Notes: a model not told the origin generated them from the sequence alone. A stretch of 64,000 nt of DNA from Rhodovulum sp. ES.010 (GCF_900142935.1 NZ_FSRS01000001.1:2304001-2368000), one strand, 5' to 3'; counted from the first letter of the stretch, positions 8,453 to 19,324 are shown. Made by a program: numbers and translations.

Positions 8453-9256
8453 TTGACCCAATTCATTTCCAGTGCATTTTTCTTTTTCGCCTTGGGATGG
8501 ATCGTTCTCGTGAAGCCGGCGCTCTCGCAAACCGATTTCAAGGAAATTCCAGGCCGCCTGGAAATCGAATTGCATGACCCGGCAACATCGCCCAGAACGA
8601 AGATCGAACGCCTCGAAGACATATCGAACGAGGCATTTCGTGCATATGCGGATGGCGCGCTTGGAGCGGTGCGAAGCGCTCTTGGGACCGGCGCGGGCGG
8701 TGAAATCCGGTTCGTGCGCATCCCGGTGGTGGCACCGGGCCGCCGCCCGCTTGCCCTGCCGGACATGGGCGCCGCGCCGTCAGCGGCGCAGTGTTCCGTC
8801 AGCAGCCCCTGGGCGGAAATCGCGATCCGACGGCACGACGAGCAGACCCGCCTCTCTGCGGTTCTGATCTGGAATGAAAGGCAGCTGCTTGTCGACATCC
8901 GGACCGGCGACGCGCCCGTTCCGCCCGCGCCGCGTCGGCCCTATTCTCAAGACGAGTTCGAGCGACACGCGCAACGCTACGGCGCGGCACTGCCCGCGCG
9001 CAAGACCGAGGAACTGCTGCGCAGCGAACTCCCGGCGGATCTTGCGGTGCTTTTCCGGCGGGCACCGCAATCGACCTTGCTGCCATTCTCGGCAACGGCC
9101 CGTGCCGAAATGCAACGGATCGCCGCCGAAAGCGTCTCGCGACAGGTCGAGATCGTTGCCCGTCTTGCCACCCTGTGCGCGCCGGGCACAGCCGGCCATT
9201 TCGAGTTTTCGCACATTTCTGAAGTAACGAGCGGATCATGGAAAGAACACCGTTAA
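8453..9256 (+). CDS. Exported protein of unknown function, first gene of a secreted-protein cassette
   Basis: 267 residues from a TTG start. A signal peptide is plain (LTQFISSAFFFFALGWIVL...ALSQ). The TTG at 8453 follows AGAGGGGAGC at good spacing; the open frame before it (from 8147) lacks protein-like sequence. No domain recognised. The mature part has two cysteines (in AAQCSVSS and LCAPG) that could form a disulfide. The next gene starts 30 bases downstream, so the two are probably co-transcribed, and the exported protein may act with the RTX protein. Codon use is slightly less GC-rich than neighbouring housekeeping genes. Confidence 0.65.
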   Translation: MTQFISSAFFFFALGWIVLVKPALSQTDFKEIPGRLEIELHDPATSPRTKIERLEDISNEAFRAYADGALGAVRSALGTGAGGEIRFVRIPVVAPGRRPLALPDMGAAPSAAQCSVSSPWAEIAIRRHDEQTRLSAVLIWNERQLLVDIRTGDAPVPPAPRRPYSQDEFERHAQRYGAALPARKTEELLRSELPADLAVLFRRAPQSTLLPFSATARAEMQRIAAESVSRQVEIVARLATLCAPGTAGHFEFSHISEVTSGSWKEHR

Positions 9257-9286
9257 GACCTCCAATGCATTGAAAGGATCGATCTC

Positions 9287-11593
9287 ATGTCATTGGCAGA
9301 CGTTCTGAGCGCAACGACGATTACGGGTTTCAGCGCGGCGGAGAAGGCGACCATCGAGGCCGCGATAACGAGCACCTACAACAACTCCGCCACCGCCCGG
9401 ACGATGTACGAGAACTGGGTTTCGGGGGGCAACACCATCTCCGTCTCGCACGTGGCGGGCGTGTTCCAAGCCTACCCTGGCACCGGGCGGGTCGAAATCG
9501 ACATCCCCTTCATCAGCAACCTCTACTACATCGACGACAACGGAAACTCGGTGAAGTATCCGTTCGAACTCGCCCTCGTTCACGAGTTCGTCCACGCGCT
9601 GGAGGGCTTGCTCGACAACTACGATGCCCCGGACGGGGACTATCGCGGCGACACGGTGATCTTCACCAACGACATCCATGACGAGATGGGCTACGCCAAC
9701 CGGAATTCCTATATCAGCGCGAATTTCGACACCGTCATCAAGCCCTCCTTCGCCTATACCGGCGGCGTCGAGATCGACCGCTCGTTCGCCAATGACGCCT
9801 CGTGGAGCGCGACCGGCAACCTCTTCAAGGGCACGCTGTTCTCGGACGACCTGCTGATCGGCGGGGCCTCGGCCAACGTGCTGGAGGGCAACCTGGGGAA
9901 CGACTTCCTGTTCGGCGGCGGCGGCGACGACACGCTCAACGGGGGCCTGGGTGGAACCGATACCGTGGTGCTGTCGGGCAAGCCGGTCGACTACGACATC
10001 CGTCTCAATCCCGATGGCACCTGGACGTCCGAACACGTGCGCGGCGCGAAGGACGAAGGCACCGACACGTTCCAGAACCTCGAACGCGTGCGCTTTGCCG
10101 ATCCCGACAGCACCTTCAACCTCGTGAAGAGCGGTCTCACCTGGCAGACGGATTTCGCCTTCGTCATCGACCAGACCGGCAGCATGGGGGACGACATCGC
10201 AGCGGTGAAGGCGGCGGCGACGGGCGTGGTCAACGCGCTGTACGCGGATGCGACGATCGACGCCCGCATCGGCATCGTCGGCTTCCGCGACAACACCATC
10301 GGCGAGCCGACCTCGGTCATCCTGCCCTTCACGGACCAGGATGATTTCGCGGCGCGCCAGGCCGCGGCCGTCGGCGCGATCAACGGGATCTCGGTGAGCG
10401 GGGGCGGCGATTTTCCGGAAACGGCCTTCGACGGCCTGCTGACCGCCCTCGACGGCTCGATGGGCGACTGGCGTGTCGGGGCCGGGGTGAAGAAGGTCGC
10501 GCTGTTCACCGATGCAAGCGCCAAGGACGCGATCCTGCTGCCGGCGGTGCTGACCTACGCGCTGTCCATCGGCGCGACGATCACCGGCAGCGCCAGCGCC
10601 GCGTTCGGAGAGATCGCGACGGTCGACACGTTCGAACTCACCTTCGGCGAGTCGATCGGCGCCTTCCCGGAAGGCGAAGGCGAAACCCTGCCGCCCTTCG
10701 TGCCGTCGGGCGACCCGATAGAACCGCCCGGCGGAACCGCGATCGTCCAGGTCACGACCATCTTCATCGACACCTTCATCTCGCCGGATCCGAACTTCCA
10801 GGAGCTGGCCGACGAAACCGGGGGGGCGGTCGTGCGGGCCTCCAACCCGACGGAAGTGGTCGAGCGCCTGCTGGAGGTCATCACCACGACCAACTACATT
10901 CTCACCGTCGACAGCGGCGTGGTCGAGGAAGGCGACAGCGGGTCCACACCCATCGGCTTCACCATCAGCCGCGACCGCTCGGACAGCGCCGCGACGGTCA
11001 CGTTCGAGACAACAGGCGACGCCTCGCCCGCCGATGTGAGCGGCGCCCCGGCCACGATCGACTTCGACATCGGCGAGGTGTCCAAGACCTTCACGGTCGA
11101 CGTCCTGGGCGACACCGAGGTGGAAAGCGACGAAACCTTCGGTCTCCGCATCACGGAGGTCATCGGCACCGGAAGCGCCTCGTTCTCGTCGGTCGCCACC
11201 TCTTTCGTGATCGAGGACGACGACGGCGGCGGCCTGAACGAGGTGCTCGGCACGGAAGACAGCGACGCGCTGGTCGGCACCGACGCGGCCGATGCCCTCC
11301 GCAGCCTTGCAGGACAATACGACAGGATGAGCGGCGGGGCGGAGGCCGATCAGTTCATTTTCGGCGCAGAGACGAACAATGGCGTGCGCGAACGCGATGT
11401 CATCCTCGACTACGAGGTCGGGATCGACGCCATCGTTCTGGAAGCCGGCGCGTCCGTCGCAGCGGTCCGCGAAACGTCGAGCCAGGTCGTCGTGTTCCTC
11501 GACGGAGACCGGGACGCGGTCTACGTGCGCGGCGACGGCGTGACCGCCGACAACATCACCTTCGTGACCGACGACATATTCGATCTGACGTGA
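9287..11593 (+). CDS. Secreted multidomain protein: HExxH metallopeptidase-like, RTX, vWA and Calx-beta
   Basis: 768 residues, no Sec signal, acidic, so type I secretion is likely. Order seen: an N-terminal domain with zinc-protease motif HEFVH at 99-103; an RTX block about 186-225 (GNLGNDFLFGGGGDDTLNGG) that would bind calcium; a von Willebrand A domain about 289-540 with MIDAS DQTGSMGDD at 295; a Calx-beta domain about 543-645 (SGVVEEGDSGS...DTEVESDETF); and a C-terminal RTX-like part about 655-768 ending in DDIFDLT, resembling a type I secretion tail. The HEFVH and its surroundings recall M91-type peptidases, but a third zinc ligand was not assigned. No secretion ABC/MFP genes are adjacent. 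Probably an extracellular adhesin or protease. Confidence 0.8.
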   Translation: MSLADVLSATTITGFSAAEKATIEAAITSTYNNSATARTMYENWVSGGNTISVSHVAGVFQAYPGTGRVEIDIPFISNLYYIDDNGNSVKYPFELALVHEFVHALEGLLDNYDAPDGDYRGDTVIFTNDIHDEMGYANRNSYISANFDTVIKPSFAYTGGVEIDRSFANDASWSATGNLFKGTLFSDDLLIGGASANVLEGNLGNDFLFGGGGDDTLNGGLGGTDTVVLSGKPVDYDIRLNPDGTWTSEHVRGAKDEGTDTFQNLERVRFADPDSTFNLVKSGLTWQTDFAFVIDQTGSMGDDIAAVKAAATGVVNALYADATIDARIGIVGFRDNTIGEPTSVILPFTDQDDFAARQAAAVGAINGISVSGGGDFPETAFDGLLTALDGSMGDWRVGAGVKKVALFTDASAKDAILLPAVLTYALSIGATITGSASAAFGEIATVDTFELTFGESIGAFPEGEGETLPPFVPSGDPIEPPGGTAIVQVTTIFIDTFISPDPNFQELADETGGAVVRASNPTEVVERLLEVITTTNYILTVDSGVVEEGDSGSTPIGFTISRDRSDSAATVTFETTGDASPADVSGAPATIDFDIGEVSKTFTVDVLGDTEVESDETFGLRITEVIGTGSASFSSVATSFVIEDDDGGGLNEVLGTEDSDALVGTDAADALRSLAGQYDRMSGGAEADQFIFGAETNNGVRERDVILDYEVGIDAIVLEAGASVAAVRETSSQVVVFLDGDRDAVYVRGDGVTADNITFVTDDIFDLT

Positions 11594-11621
11594 CTGAACG
11601 GGCGAGTTGGGAGAAGATCAT

Positions 11622-12209
11622 ATGAAACGACATATTTCGGCGGCTCTCGTCACCGCGGGTCTGGCTTTCGGCGCACTGCAGGCGCAGGCGGCATCGCTGG
11701 GCCTGCCAACCGGCGCTCCGAGCCTTTCATCCAGCGCGGCTTTCATCGACTACATCGAGTTCGCGCCGGACGGCGACCTCTCGACGTTCGGCGCGGCGGT
11801 GGACTCCACCGACGGCGTGTCGCCCACCGGGCTGACCGAGATCGGCTTCGGGGTGGGGTTCTCGCTGGCCGATCCGACCGCGGAGGCGACGGGGGGCTTC
11901 GATGTCTTCGACGAGGACGGGCTGTTCCTCGCCGGCGACCTTCTGGCCGTCGGCTTCACCGAGGACGTGATCGAGTTCCGGTTCGGCAACCTGAGCGGCT
12001 CCGGCGCGGGGGCGTTCGGGTCGTCGGTTCTGGCGCTGATCGCCTTCGACGATCCGCTGGGCGCCAATCCGTTCGACTCGTTTGCGGATGGCGACTTCTA
12101 CTCTGCCTCGATCACCATTTCGAACGTGGTCCCGCTGCCTGCCGGTCTCGCCCTGCTGCTCGGCGGTCTGGGGGGCATGGCTCTGCTCCGACGTCGTCCC
12201 GGAGGGTGA
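11622..12209 (+). CDS. VPLPA-CTERM sorting domain protein
   Basis: 195 residues. Signal peptide MKRHISAALVTAGLAFGALQ ending AQAAS; acidic, Gly/Phe/Asp-rich middle; C-terminus VPLPAGLALLLGGLGGMALL followed by RRR. The VPLPA motif, membrane helix and basic tail form the PEP-CTERM-like sorting signal recognised by exosortase-type enzymes, which tie proteins to export or the cell surface. The ATG at 11622 follows GGGAGA; an in-frame ATG at 11607 is less likely. It follows the RTX gene by 28 bases and so probably belongs to its operon. Confidence 0.82.
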   Translation: MKRHISAALVTAGLAFGALQAQAASLGLPTGAPSLSSSAAFIDYIEFAPDGDLSTFGAAVDSTDGVSPTGLTEIGFGVGFSLADPTAEATGGFDVFDEDGLFLAGDLLAVGFTEDVIEFRFGNLSGSGAGAFGSSVLALIAFDDPLGANPFDSFADGDFYSASITISNVVPLPAGLALLLGGLGGMALLRRRPGG

Positions 12210-12307
12210 CGGGCACGGGACTGGCCGGGAAGCCGGCCTCCGGCGCGGCCCCCTCGCCACGGTGGCCACGCGGCGCTGGCCCGCGTGACGTTCTGGGTAG
12301 GGCGGCA

Positions 12308-12384
12308 TGGCGACCCCGGAAGGACTCGAACCCTCAACCTGGCGATTAGAAGTCGCCTGCTCTATCCCGTTGAGCTACGGGGCC
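12308..12384 (-). tRNA. tRNA-Arg (anticodon TCT)
   Basis: On the minus strand the cloverleaf starts GGCCCCGTAGCTCAACGGG. The acceptor stem pairs GGCCCCG with CGGGGTC, the anticodon stem-loop is GCGACTTCTAATCGC with TCT, and the T arm has GGTTCGAGTCC. CCA is encoded (12310-12308). It reads AGA codons, which are rare in this GC-rich genome. Confidence 0.95.
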
Positions 12385-12427
12385 GCGTGCGACGGTTTTG
12401 CCCGCCCGGCCCCCCATGTGCAAGCGC

Positions 12428-12739
12428 TCAGTGGGTCCAGGCCCCGCGGCGGTTGGAGGCGAAATTCTCGGCGTAACCCTGCGGGCGCACGTTCGGCTTG
12501 CGCTTCTTGGGGCGGATCACGACCGCATCGATCCCGTACCGGCGCGCGTAGTCCTCGGCCGCGGCCCGGCTGTCGAAGGTCAGGCGCACCTGCGCCTGGG
12601 TGTCGTCGGAACTCGTCCAGCCCATCAGCGGGTCGATCTCGCGCGGGGTCTCGGGCGCAAATTCCAGCACCCAGTGATGGGTCTTGGCCTGGCCGGACTG
12701 CATCGCGGTCCTGGCGGGCTGGTAGATGCGGGCGCGCAT
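12428..12739 (-). CDS. ETC complex I subunit conserved region protein (NDUFS4-like)
   Basis: 103 residues, similar to the mitochondrial accessory subunit NDUFS4, found in alphaproteobacterial complex I. Seen: start [19 protein letters not shown], then [24 protein letters not shown] and [11 protein letters not shown], typical of the family. The ATG at 12739 was chosen because GGGGAGGA stands 6 bases upstream; ATGs at 12745 and 12766 are placed worse. It ends beside tRNA-Arg and is divergent from uvrB. Probably a peripheral subunit of NADH dehydrogenase. Confidence 0.88.
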   Translation of the reverse strand: MRARIYQPARTAMQSGQAKTHHWVLEFAPETPREIDPLMGWTSSDDTQAQVRLTFDSRAAAEDYARRYGIDAVVIRPKKRKPNVRPQGYAENFASNRRGAWTH

Positions 12740-12886
12740 GGACATCCTCCCCAAGGATCGTTTCACCTGTTATGGGGGCTCGGACGGGGCGCCGCAAGGG
12801 GCCGCATACCGCAGGATACGGGCGCACCCCCTTGAACGCCGCGCGCCCGGGGACAACTCTGGGACACCTGCCCGAGGATGTGCCCC

Positions 12887-15067
<2,181 letters not shown>

Positions 15068-15386
15068 GACGGGCCTGAGTCCGTCGAAACGCCCGACTCA
15101 CGGTTAACGCCCTTGTTTTGCAAGGGTTCGGCGATCGGAAACCCATCGGGTTTTCATCGGACTTCCATCGGACTTTTGTCGGACCCGGGGGGCGGTTAAC
15201 ATGGCGTGCGGAGTGCAACGGGGGAAGGTGAGGTGGCATCCACCTGACGCGTGATGGCAGTCGAGGAAATCGCGGAGACGTCCGTCGGCGCAAAGGGGCG
15301 GCCCACGCCGAACCGGACCTGGAAAAAGGTGAGTGAAGGAGACAATCACACGACCCTAAGAGATTGATGCAAGAGATGATATCGGC
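15068..15386. other. Intergenic region between uvrB and the FRG gene, left edge of an AT-rich islet
   Basis: About 320 bases. At 15140-15185 the hexamer TCGGAC recurs three times (CATCGGACTT, CATCGGACTT, GTCGGACCC) after a CATCGGGTTTT. A 37-codon frame at 15254-15367 has no Shine-Dalgarno and is not claimed as a gene. From about 15340 base composition shifts to AT-rich and stays so to about 17760 outside the IS, marking foreign DNA. GTGAAGGAGAC near 15335 is too far upstream to be the ribosome site of the next gene. Confidence 0.4.
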
Positions 15387-15864
15387 ATGTGTAAGGACCA
15401 CCCCAAGATCTTTGAGAAGACCGAACTCGACAGCCCAAAAGAGCTACTGCGCGCAATCTCGCCACTACTTAACAATGGAAAACTAAGGGACTACATATTT
15501 CGCGGACATGGGAACTCAGAATACAAACTGATCCCAAAGGCCCTTAGATTGGACCAACGGGCAAAGCTCCAAGTCGCCAGCGGCCTTGGTGCGCCAATTG
15601 GCAATCAGATAGAATGGACCCACTGGCAAATCGAGATCGAAAACTATGCTTTACGCCGGTTCTATCGGCTATCAGATCGTCTCGGCCTGTACATTCCGAA
15701 TGCCCCTACGCTTCGGAGGACTATTAACAGTTTTTTCGACCTGGAGGCAGCTACACTAAGAGGCCCCCAGCGATGGCTGCCGGAGGAATACTTGGAAATT
15801 GCTGGACTTGCCCAGCACTACGGGCTTCCAACGCGGTTGTTGGACTGGTCTTACGACCCTCTAA

Positions 15865-17229
15865 CAGGCTGCTGAAAAACCTCGCTCTGGACGTCGGTTG
15901 AGGGACGTGATTCACCCCTTGGGCGGTTGCCGGAGGGGTTGGGATGCGGGGCGCGGACGAGACGAGCGGGTCGCTGTTCAGCTATGTTGACATCGAGGCG
16001 CGGATCCCGGCGCGGCATCCGTTGCGGCAGATCCGGCGGGTCGTGAACGAGGCTTTGGCCAGCCTCGATGCCGAGTTCGAGACGCTCTACGCCCCGGAGG
16101 GCCGGCCCTCGATCCCGCCGGAGCGGCTGATCCGGGCGAGCCTTCTACAGATCCTGTTCTCGGTACGCTCGGAGCGGCAGTTGATGGAGCAGATGGATTA
16201 CAACCTCATGTTCCGCTGGTTCGTGGGCCTGGGGATCGACGACGCGGTCTGGGTCCCCACCGTCTTCACGAAGAACCGTGACCGGCTGCTGACCACCGAC
16301 ATGGCGCGCAAGGTGATGGGCGCGATCCTGGCTCACCGGGAGGTCGCACCGCTGCTGTCAGACGAGCACTTCTCGGTGGACGGCACGCTGATCAAGGCCT
16401 GGGCTTCCATGAAGAGCTTCCAGCCGAAGACCGAGGGCAGCCCGCCCGGCGCGGACGGGCCGGGTGACCCGCCGGGGGACACCGATCAGGATACCAGCCC
16501 CGACACCGCCCCTGCCCAGCCCGAAGCCGAGACCGTCCCGATGCCCAGCCCCAGCCGCCGCCACCGCAACGCCGAAGTCGACTTCCGCGGCGAGAAGCGC
16601 TCCAACGCCACCCATGCCTCGATCACCGACCCCGACGCGCGGCTGTTCCGCAAGTCGCAGGGGACGGGCGCGCTGCTCTGTTACATGGGGCATGCGCTGA
16701 TGGAAAACCGCAATGGCTTCGTCGTCCAGGCCGACCTGACCCGCGCCGATGGCCATGCCGAACGCCGCGCCGCGCTCGACATGATCCACCGCCATTCCCC
16801 CGGCTCGACCCGCCGCCTCACGCTGGGCGCCGACAAGGGCTACGACAGCGCAGATTTCGTCGCCGATCTGCGACAGGCCCACGTCACGCCGCATGTCGCC
16901 CAGAAGGCCCGACACTCCGCCATCGACGGCAGAACCACCCGCCACCCCGGCTACGCCCTGTCCCAGACGCGCCGCAAGAAGATCGAAGAGCCCTTCGGCT
17001 GGGCCAAGACCGTCGGCGGCATGGCCCAGACCGTATACCGCGGCCTCGACCGCGTCGCCGCCCGCTTCACCTTCACCATGGCCGCCTGCAACCTCGCCAG
17101 ACTGCCGAAGCTGCTGGCCGCCTGACGCCAAAGGCAGGGCCGAGACCAAGCACACAGAACAGACGACGCCGGCCTCACGGGTGAGGGTCAGGGAAATCCG
17201 TCCGGCCGCAAGAGAATTTCAGCGGCCTG
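15865..17229 (+). mobile_element. IS5-family insertion sequence, 1365 bp, complete
   Basis: Bounded by a 4-bp duplication CTAA (15861-15864 and 17230-17233), matching the YTAR target of the IS5 subgroup. Ends are imperfect inverted repeats: CAGGCTGCTGAAA on the left and CAGGCCGCTGAAA on the right (reverse complement), 12 of 13 matching. It carries one intact transposase. It is GC-rich like the chromosome and sits inside an AT-rich gene. Confidence 0.9.
15944..17125 (+). CDS. IS5-family transposase
   Basis: 393 residues, a DDE transposase. N-terminal DUF772-type region (ARHPLRQIRRVVNEAL, LLQILFSVRSERQLMEQ); catalytic Asp in HFSVDGTLIKAW, second Asp in LGADKGYDSADF, Glu in RKKIEEPFGWAK. A Pro/Asp-rich low-complexity linker (about 168-210) separates the first Asp from the rest. 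It catalyses cut-and-paste movement of the element. No frameshift, so the element may still be active. Confidence 0.93.
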   Translation: MRGADETSGSLFSYVDIEARIPARHPLRQIRRVVNEALASLDAEFETLYAPEGRPSIPPERLIRASLLQILFSVRSERQLMEQMDYNLMFRWFVGLGIDDAVWVPTVFTKNRDRLLTTDMARKVMGAILAHREVAPLLSDEHFSVDGTLIKAWASMKSFQPKTEGSPPGADGPGDPPGDTDQDTSPDTAPAQPEAETVPMPSPSRRHRNAEVDFRGEKRSNATHASITDPDARLFRKSQGTGALLCYMGHALMENRNGFVVQADLTRADGHAERRAALDMIHRHSPGSTRRLTLGADKGYDSADFVADLRQAHVTPHVAQKARHSAIDGRTTRHPGYALSQTRRKKIEEPFGWAKTVGGMAQTVYRGLDRVAARFTFTMAACNLARLPKLLAA

Positions 17230-17793
17230 CTAATTGCGGCCTATTTCGCGGCACAAACAGACCCTCACCAAGGCCAAACCTCGGTGTGGGCACTGAACAT
17301 GGGGATGCTCTTGGGTGAACGTCATACCCAAGAAGGAATGCCAGTAGAATTTGTGACGCCGTATTACGGAGGAAACCAAAATCTCGCCGCTCAAAAGGGT
17401 TTATTTTCACACTGGATTTCACCCCGACTTAGCTTTGCTGACCTCGCTCAGAGCGTGGGAAAGGGGCCGGAAGAAATTGAGATTGTTGAACGAATTTGCC
17501 TGAAAGAAAAGATCGTCGGCACCTACGAGAGACAGAAACGCAAGGTTACACATAATCTAATCAAGGAGTTTCAGATGCCATCGTCAGAAGCGCCCGCCCT
17601 GAGGAGGCTTCTCTGCGAATCAGGCTATACTACCTCACGAGTATTTCCCAGTTACAACGGCGTGGTTGACCAGATGTTAAATGATCCAACTGACTGAAAC
17701 TGTGAATCGGAAAAGCTACGCAATTTAAAGGCTTCGTGCCAGAGATCTCAAACTCGCGCTGATCACTTGACCGGTTCCCACAAGGCTCGCACT

Positions 17794-18005
17794 ATGCCCC
17801 GCCTCATCATCCTCCTCGGGATCGCCCTCATCCTCCTCGGCCTCCTCTGGGGGCCGCTGTCGCGGCTGGGGCTGGGGCGGTTGCCGGGGATATCGTGATC
17901 GAGCGGGAGTCGGTCCGGCTCTATGTCCCCGTCACCAGCGCGATCCTCGTCTCGGCGGTGCTGACGGGGGTGGTCGCGCTGGGGCGGGTGGTGCTCGGGC
18001 GGTAG
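17794..18005 (+). pseudogene. DUF2905 small membrane protein gene with a frameshift
   Basis: The ATG at 17794 begins MPRLIILLGIALILLGLLWG, a DUF2905 start, and continues to LGRLPG, where the frame hits TGA at 17896. Adding one G to the run at 17886-17889 restores LPGDIVIERESVRLYVPVTS and a second helix ending at TAG 18003-18005, matching the full-length family (about 70 residues). So one base is missing from a G run, either a true mutation or a homopolymer sequencing error. It lies just right of the FRG islet and meets the zf-TFIIB gene tail to tail. Confidence 0.8.
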
Positions 18006-18006
18006 C

Positions 18007-18249
18007 CTAGAAGTCGAAGATCTCTTCGAGGAAGCTGCCGCGGCGCTTGCGGCGGCCGCCGGGATAGTCCCTGGACCCGCCCATCCGGTCCGACCCGATG
18101 GCGGGCTGCGCCGCCGCCGCGCTGCGCTCGACGATCTTGTCCAGCTCGCCGCGGTCGAGCCAGATGCCGCGGCATTCGGGGCAATAGTCGATCTCGACCC
18201 CGCTGCGCTCGGTCATCACGAGTTCGGTGCCGTCGATGGGGCATTTCAT
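18007..18249 (-). CDS. zf-TFIIB domain protein
   Basis: 80 residues. One zinc ribbon: MKCPIDGTEL and YCPECRGIWLDRGELDKI give the four zinc cysteines and the conserved WLD motif. The tail is basic (GGRRKRRGSF) then acidic (LEEIFDF). This small family is widespread in bacteria and its role is not established; nucleic acid or protein binding is plausible from the ribbon. The stop lies one base from the DUF2905 stop. Confidence 0.85.
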   Translation of the reverse strand: MKCPIDGTELVMTERSGVEIDYCPECRGIWLDRGELDKIVERSAAAAQPAIGSDRMGGSRDYPGGRRKRRGSFLEEIFDF

Positions 18250-18303
18250 GCGCGCTCTCCCTGTTCGCCTGCGTTTCCGGTGAGATGGGGTGCGCGCGGC
18301 CGG

Positions 18304-18783
18304 CTACCAGCCCCAGGTGCCCGGCCCGCCCTTCACGATTCCTTCAAGGTTGGCCGTCACCCAGCCGCCGTAGACATCGCCGGGCTGGGGAATGACCTCT
18401 TCCCCGCCCACGAAGCAGGCCTCCATCTGCCCGGCATAGAAGGCGACGTGATCGGCCAGCGCGGCGAAGCGGGGATGGGGCGCGGGGTAGGTCCAGGCGG
18501 CCTTGTGCGCCACGCGCCCCCCGGCGGAGACGTCGAAATAGGAGGCGCGTCCCTTCCATTCGCAGAAGCTGCGGCCGGCGCAGGGCACCAGGGCGCCCTC
18601 GGCCACGTCCCCGGCCGGGATGTAATAGGTGGGCGCGTGGTGGGTTTCGAGCACGCGCAGCCCGCGCGCGGAGTCGACGATCGTCGACCCGCCGAAGACC
18701 ACGCGCAGCCGCGCCCCGGCGGGTTCCAGAACGGGCGGGCGGGGATAGTCCTGCACGTTTTCGAGCGGCAAAGCCATTTCCAT
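18304..18783 (-). CDS. DUF427 domain protein
   Basis: 159 residues. Family features seen: LRVVFGGSTIVDSARGLRVLETHHAPTYYIP, the conserved CEWKGRASYFDV, AAWTYPAPHPRF and VAFYAGQMEACFVGGEEV. DUF427 proteins form a small beta fold without an assigned reaction. The ATG at 18783 was chosen (a second at 18777); the frame is open far upstream but into the oppositely oriented YdcF gene and is not protein-like there. No clear Shine-Dalgarno, so the start is uncertain by two codons. Confidence 0.82.
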   Translation of the reverse strand: MEMALPLENVQDYPRPPVLEPAGARLRVVFGGSTIVDSARGLRVLETHHAPTYYIPAGDVAEGALVPCAGRSFCEWKGRASYFDVSAGGRVAHKAAWTYPAPHPRFAALADHVAFYAGQMEACFVGGEEVIPQPGDVYGGWVTANLEGIVKGGPGTWGW

Positions 18784-18850
18784 GACGTAGCGCGGAGGCG
18801 GGCGGGGCCAAGCGATTGACGGGGGCCGGCCCACGGTCCACCGTGGCGCG

Positions 18851-19324
18851 GTGACGAGGGCGATCCTGATCCTTGGCGCGGCGCTGCGCGCCGATGGCCG
18901 GCCCGGCCCCGCGCTGATCCGGCGCGCGCGGCACGGCGCGGCGCTGTGGCAGCGCGCCCCGGCGGCGCTGGTGGTGGCGAGCGGGGCGGCGGGCGAGGCC
19001 GAGGCGATCGCGGCGATCTGCCGGGCGGCGGGGGTGCCCGAGGCGCGGATCGTGCTGGAGCGGGAGGCGCGCAACACCGCGCAGAACATCGCCTTTTCCG
19101 CGCCGCTGCTGGCCGCGCATGGCGTGACGGGGGTGACGCTGGTGACCGATTACTACCACCTGCCGCGGGCGCGCCTGCTGGCGCGGCGCGCGGGGCTTGC
19201 GGTCGCGCCGGCCGCGCCGCGGCACGGGGTGGGCCGCCCGCTGCGGCACCTGTGGACGCTCCTGCGCGAAGCGGCGGCCTATCTGGCGGCGCTTCTCGGC
19301 CTCAGCGGTAGACGTCGACCGTGA
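18851..19324 (+). CDS. YdcF/SanA-type DUF218 protein
   Basis: 157 residues from GTG. The family's ILGAALRADGRPGPAL opening, VVASGAAGEAEA, the acidic-polar EREARNTAQNI and VTDYYHLPRARLL are present. DUF218 proteins (YdcF, ElyC, SanA) are linked to envelope polysaccharide or vancomycin resistance phenotypes and bind nucleotide-like ligands; the reaction is not settled. This copy lacks the usual N-terminal membrane helices. Its last 23 bases overlap the 3' end of the convergent gene at 19302. Confidence 0.75.
   Translation: MTRAILILGAALRADGRPGPALIRRARHGAALWQRAPAALVVASGAAGEAEAIAAICRAAGVPEARIVLEREARNTAQNIAFSAPLLAAHGVTGVTLVTDYYHLPRARLLARRAGLAVAPAAPRHGVGRPLRHLWTLLREAAAYLAALLGLSGRRRP

Larger units (their letters stand above)
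15387..17697 (+). pseudogene. FRG-domain protein gene split by an IS5-family element
   Basis: The 5' part (15387-15864) encodes an FRG domain with DYIFRGHGNSEYKLIPKALR and GLAQHYGLPTRLLDWSYDPL. The 3' part (from 17234) continues LIAAYFAAQTDPHQGQTSVW and runs to TGA at 17697. Removing the IS and one CTAA copy restores one uninterrupted frame of 313 residues (CTA ATT GCG GCC across the join), with no other lesion, so the insertion looks recent. As it stands the 5' frame ends at 15875, giving a 162-residue protein that lacks the second half of the domain. FRG domains are widespread and of unsettled biochemical role. The host gene is AT-rich, unlike all its neighbours, suggesting horizontal transfer. 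Confidence 0.85.

Noticed and set aside
9290..11317. A minus-strand open frame of 675 codons opposite the RTX gene
   Set aside because: The plus-strand protein has ordered domains; the antisense one is compositionally biased and has none.
15254..15367. A 37-codon frame, MAVEEIAETS..., between uvrB and the FRG gene
   Set aside because: No Shine-Dalgarno, no family known to me, at the edge of a composition change; left as uncertain.
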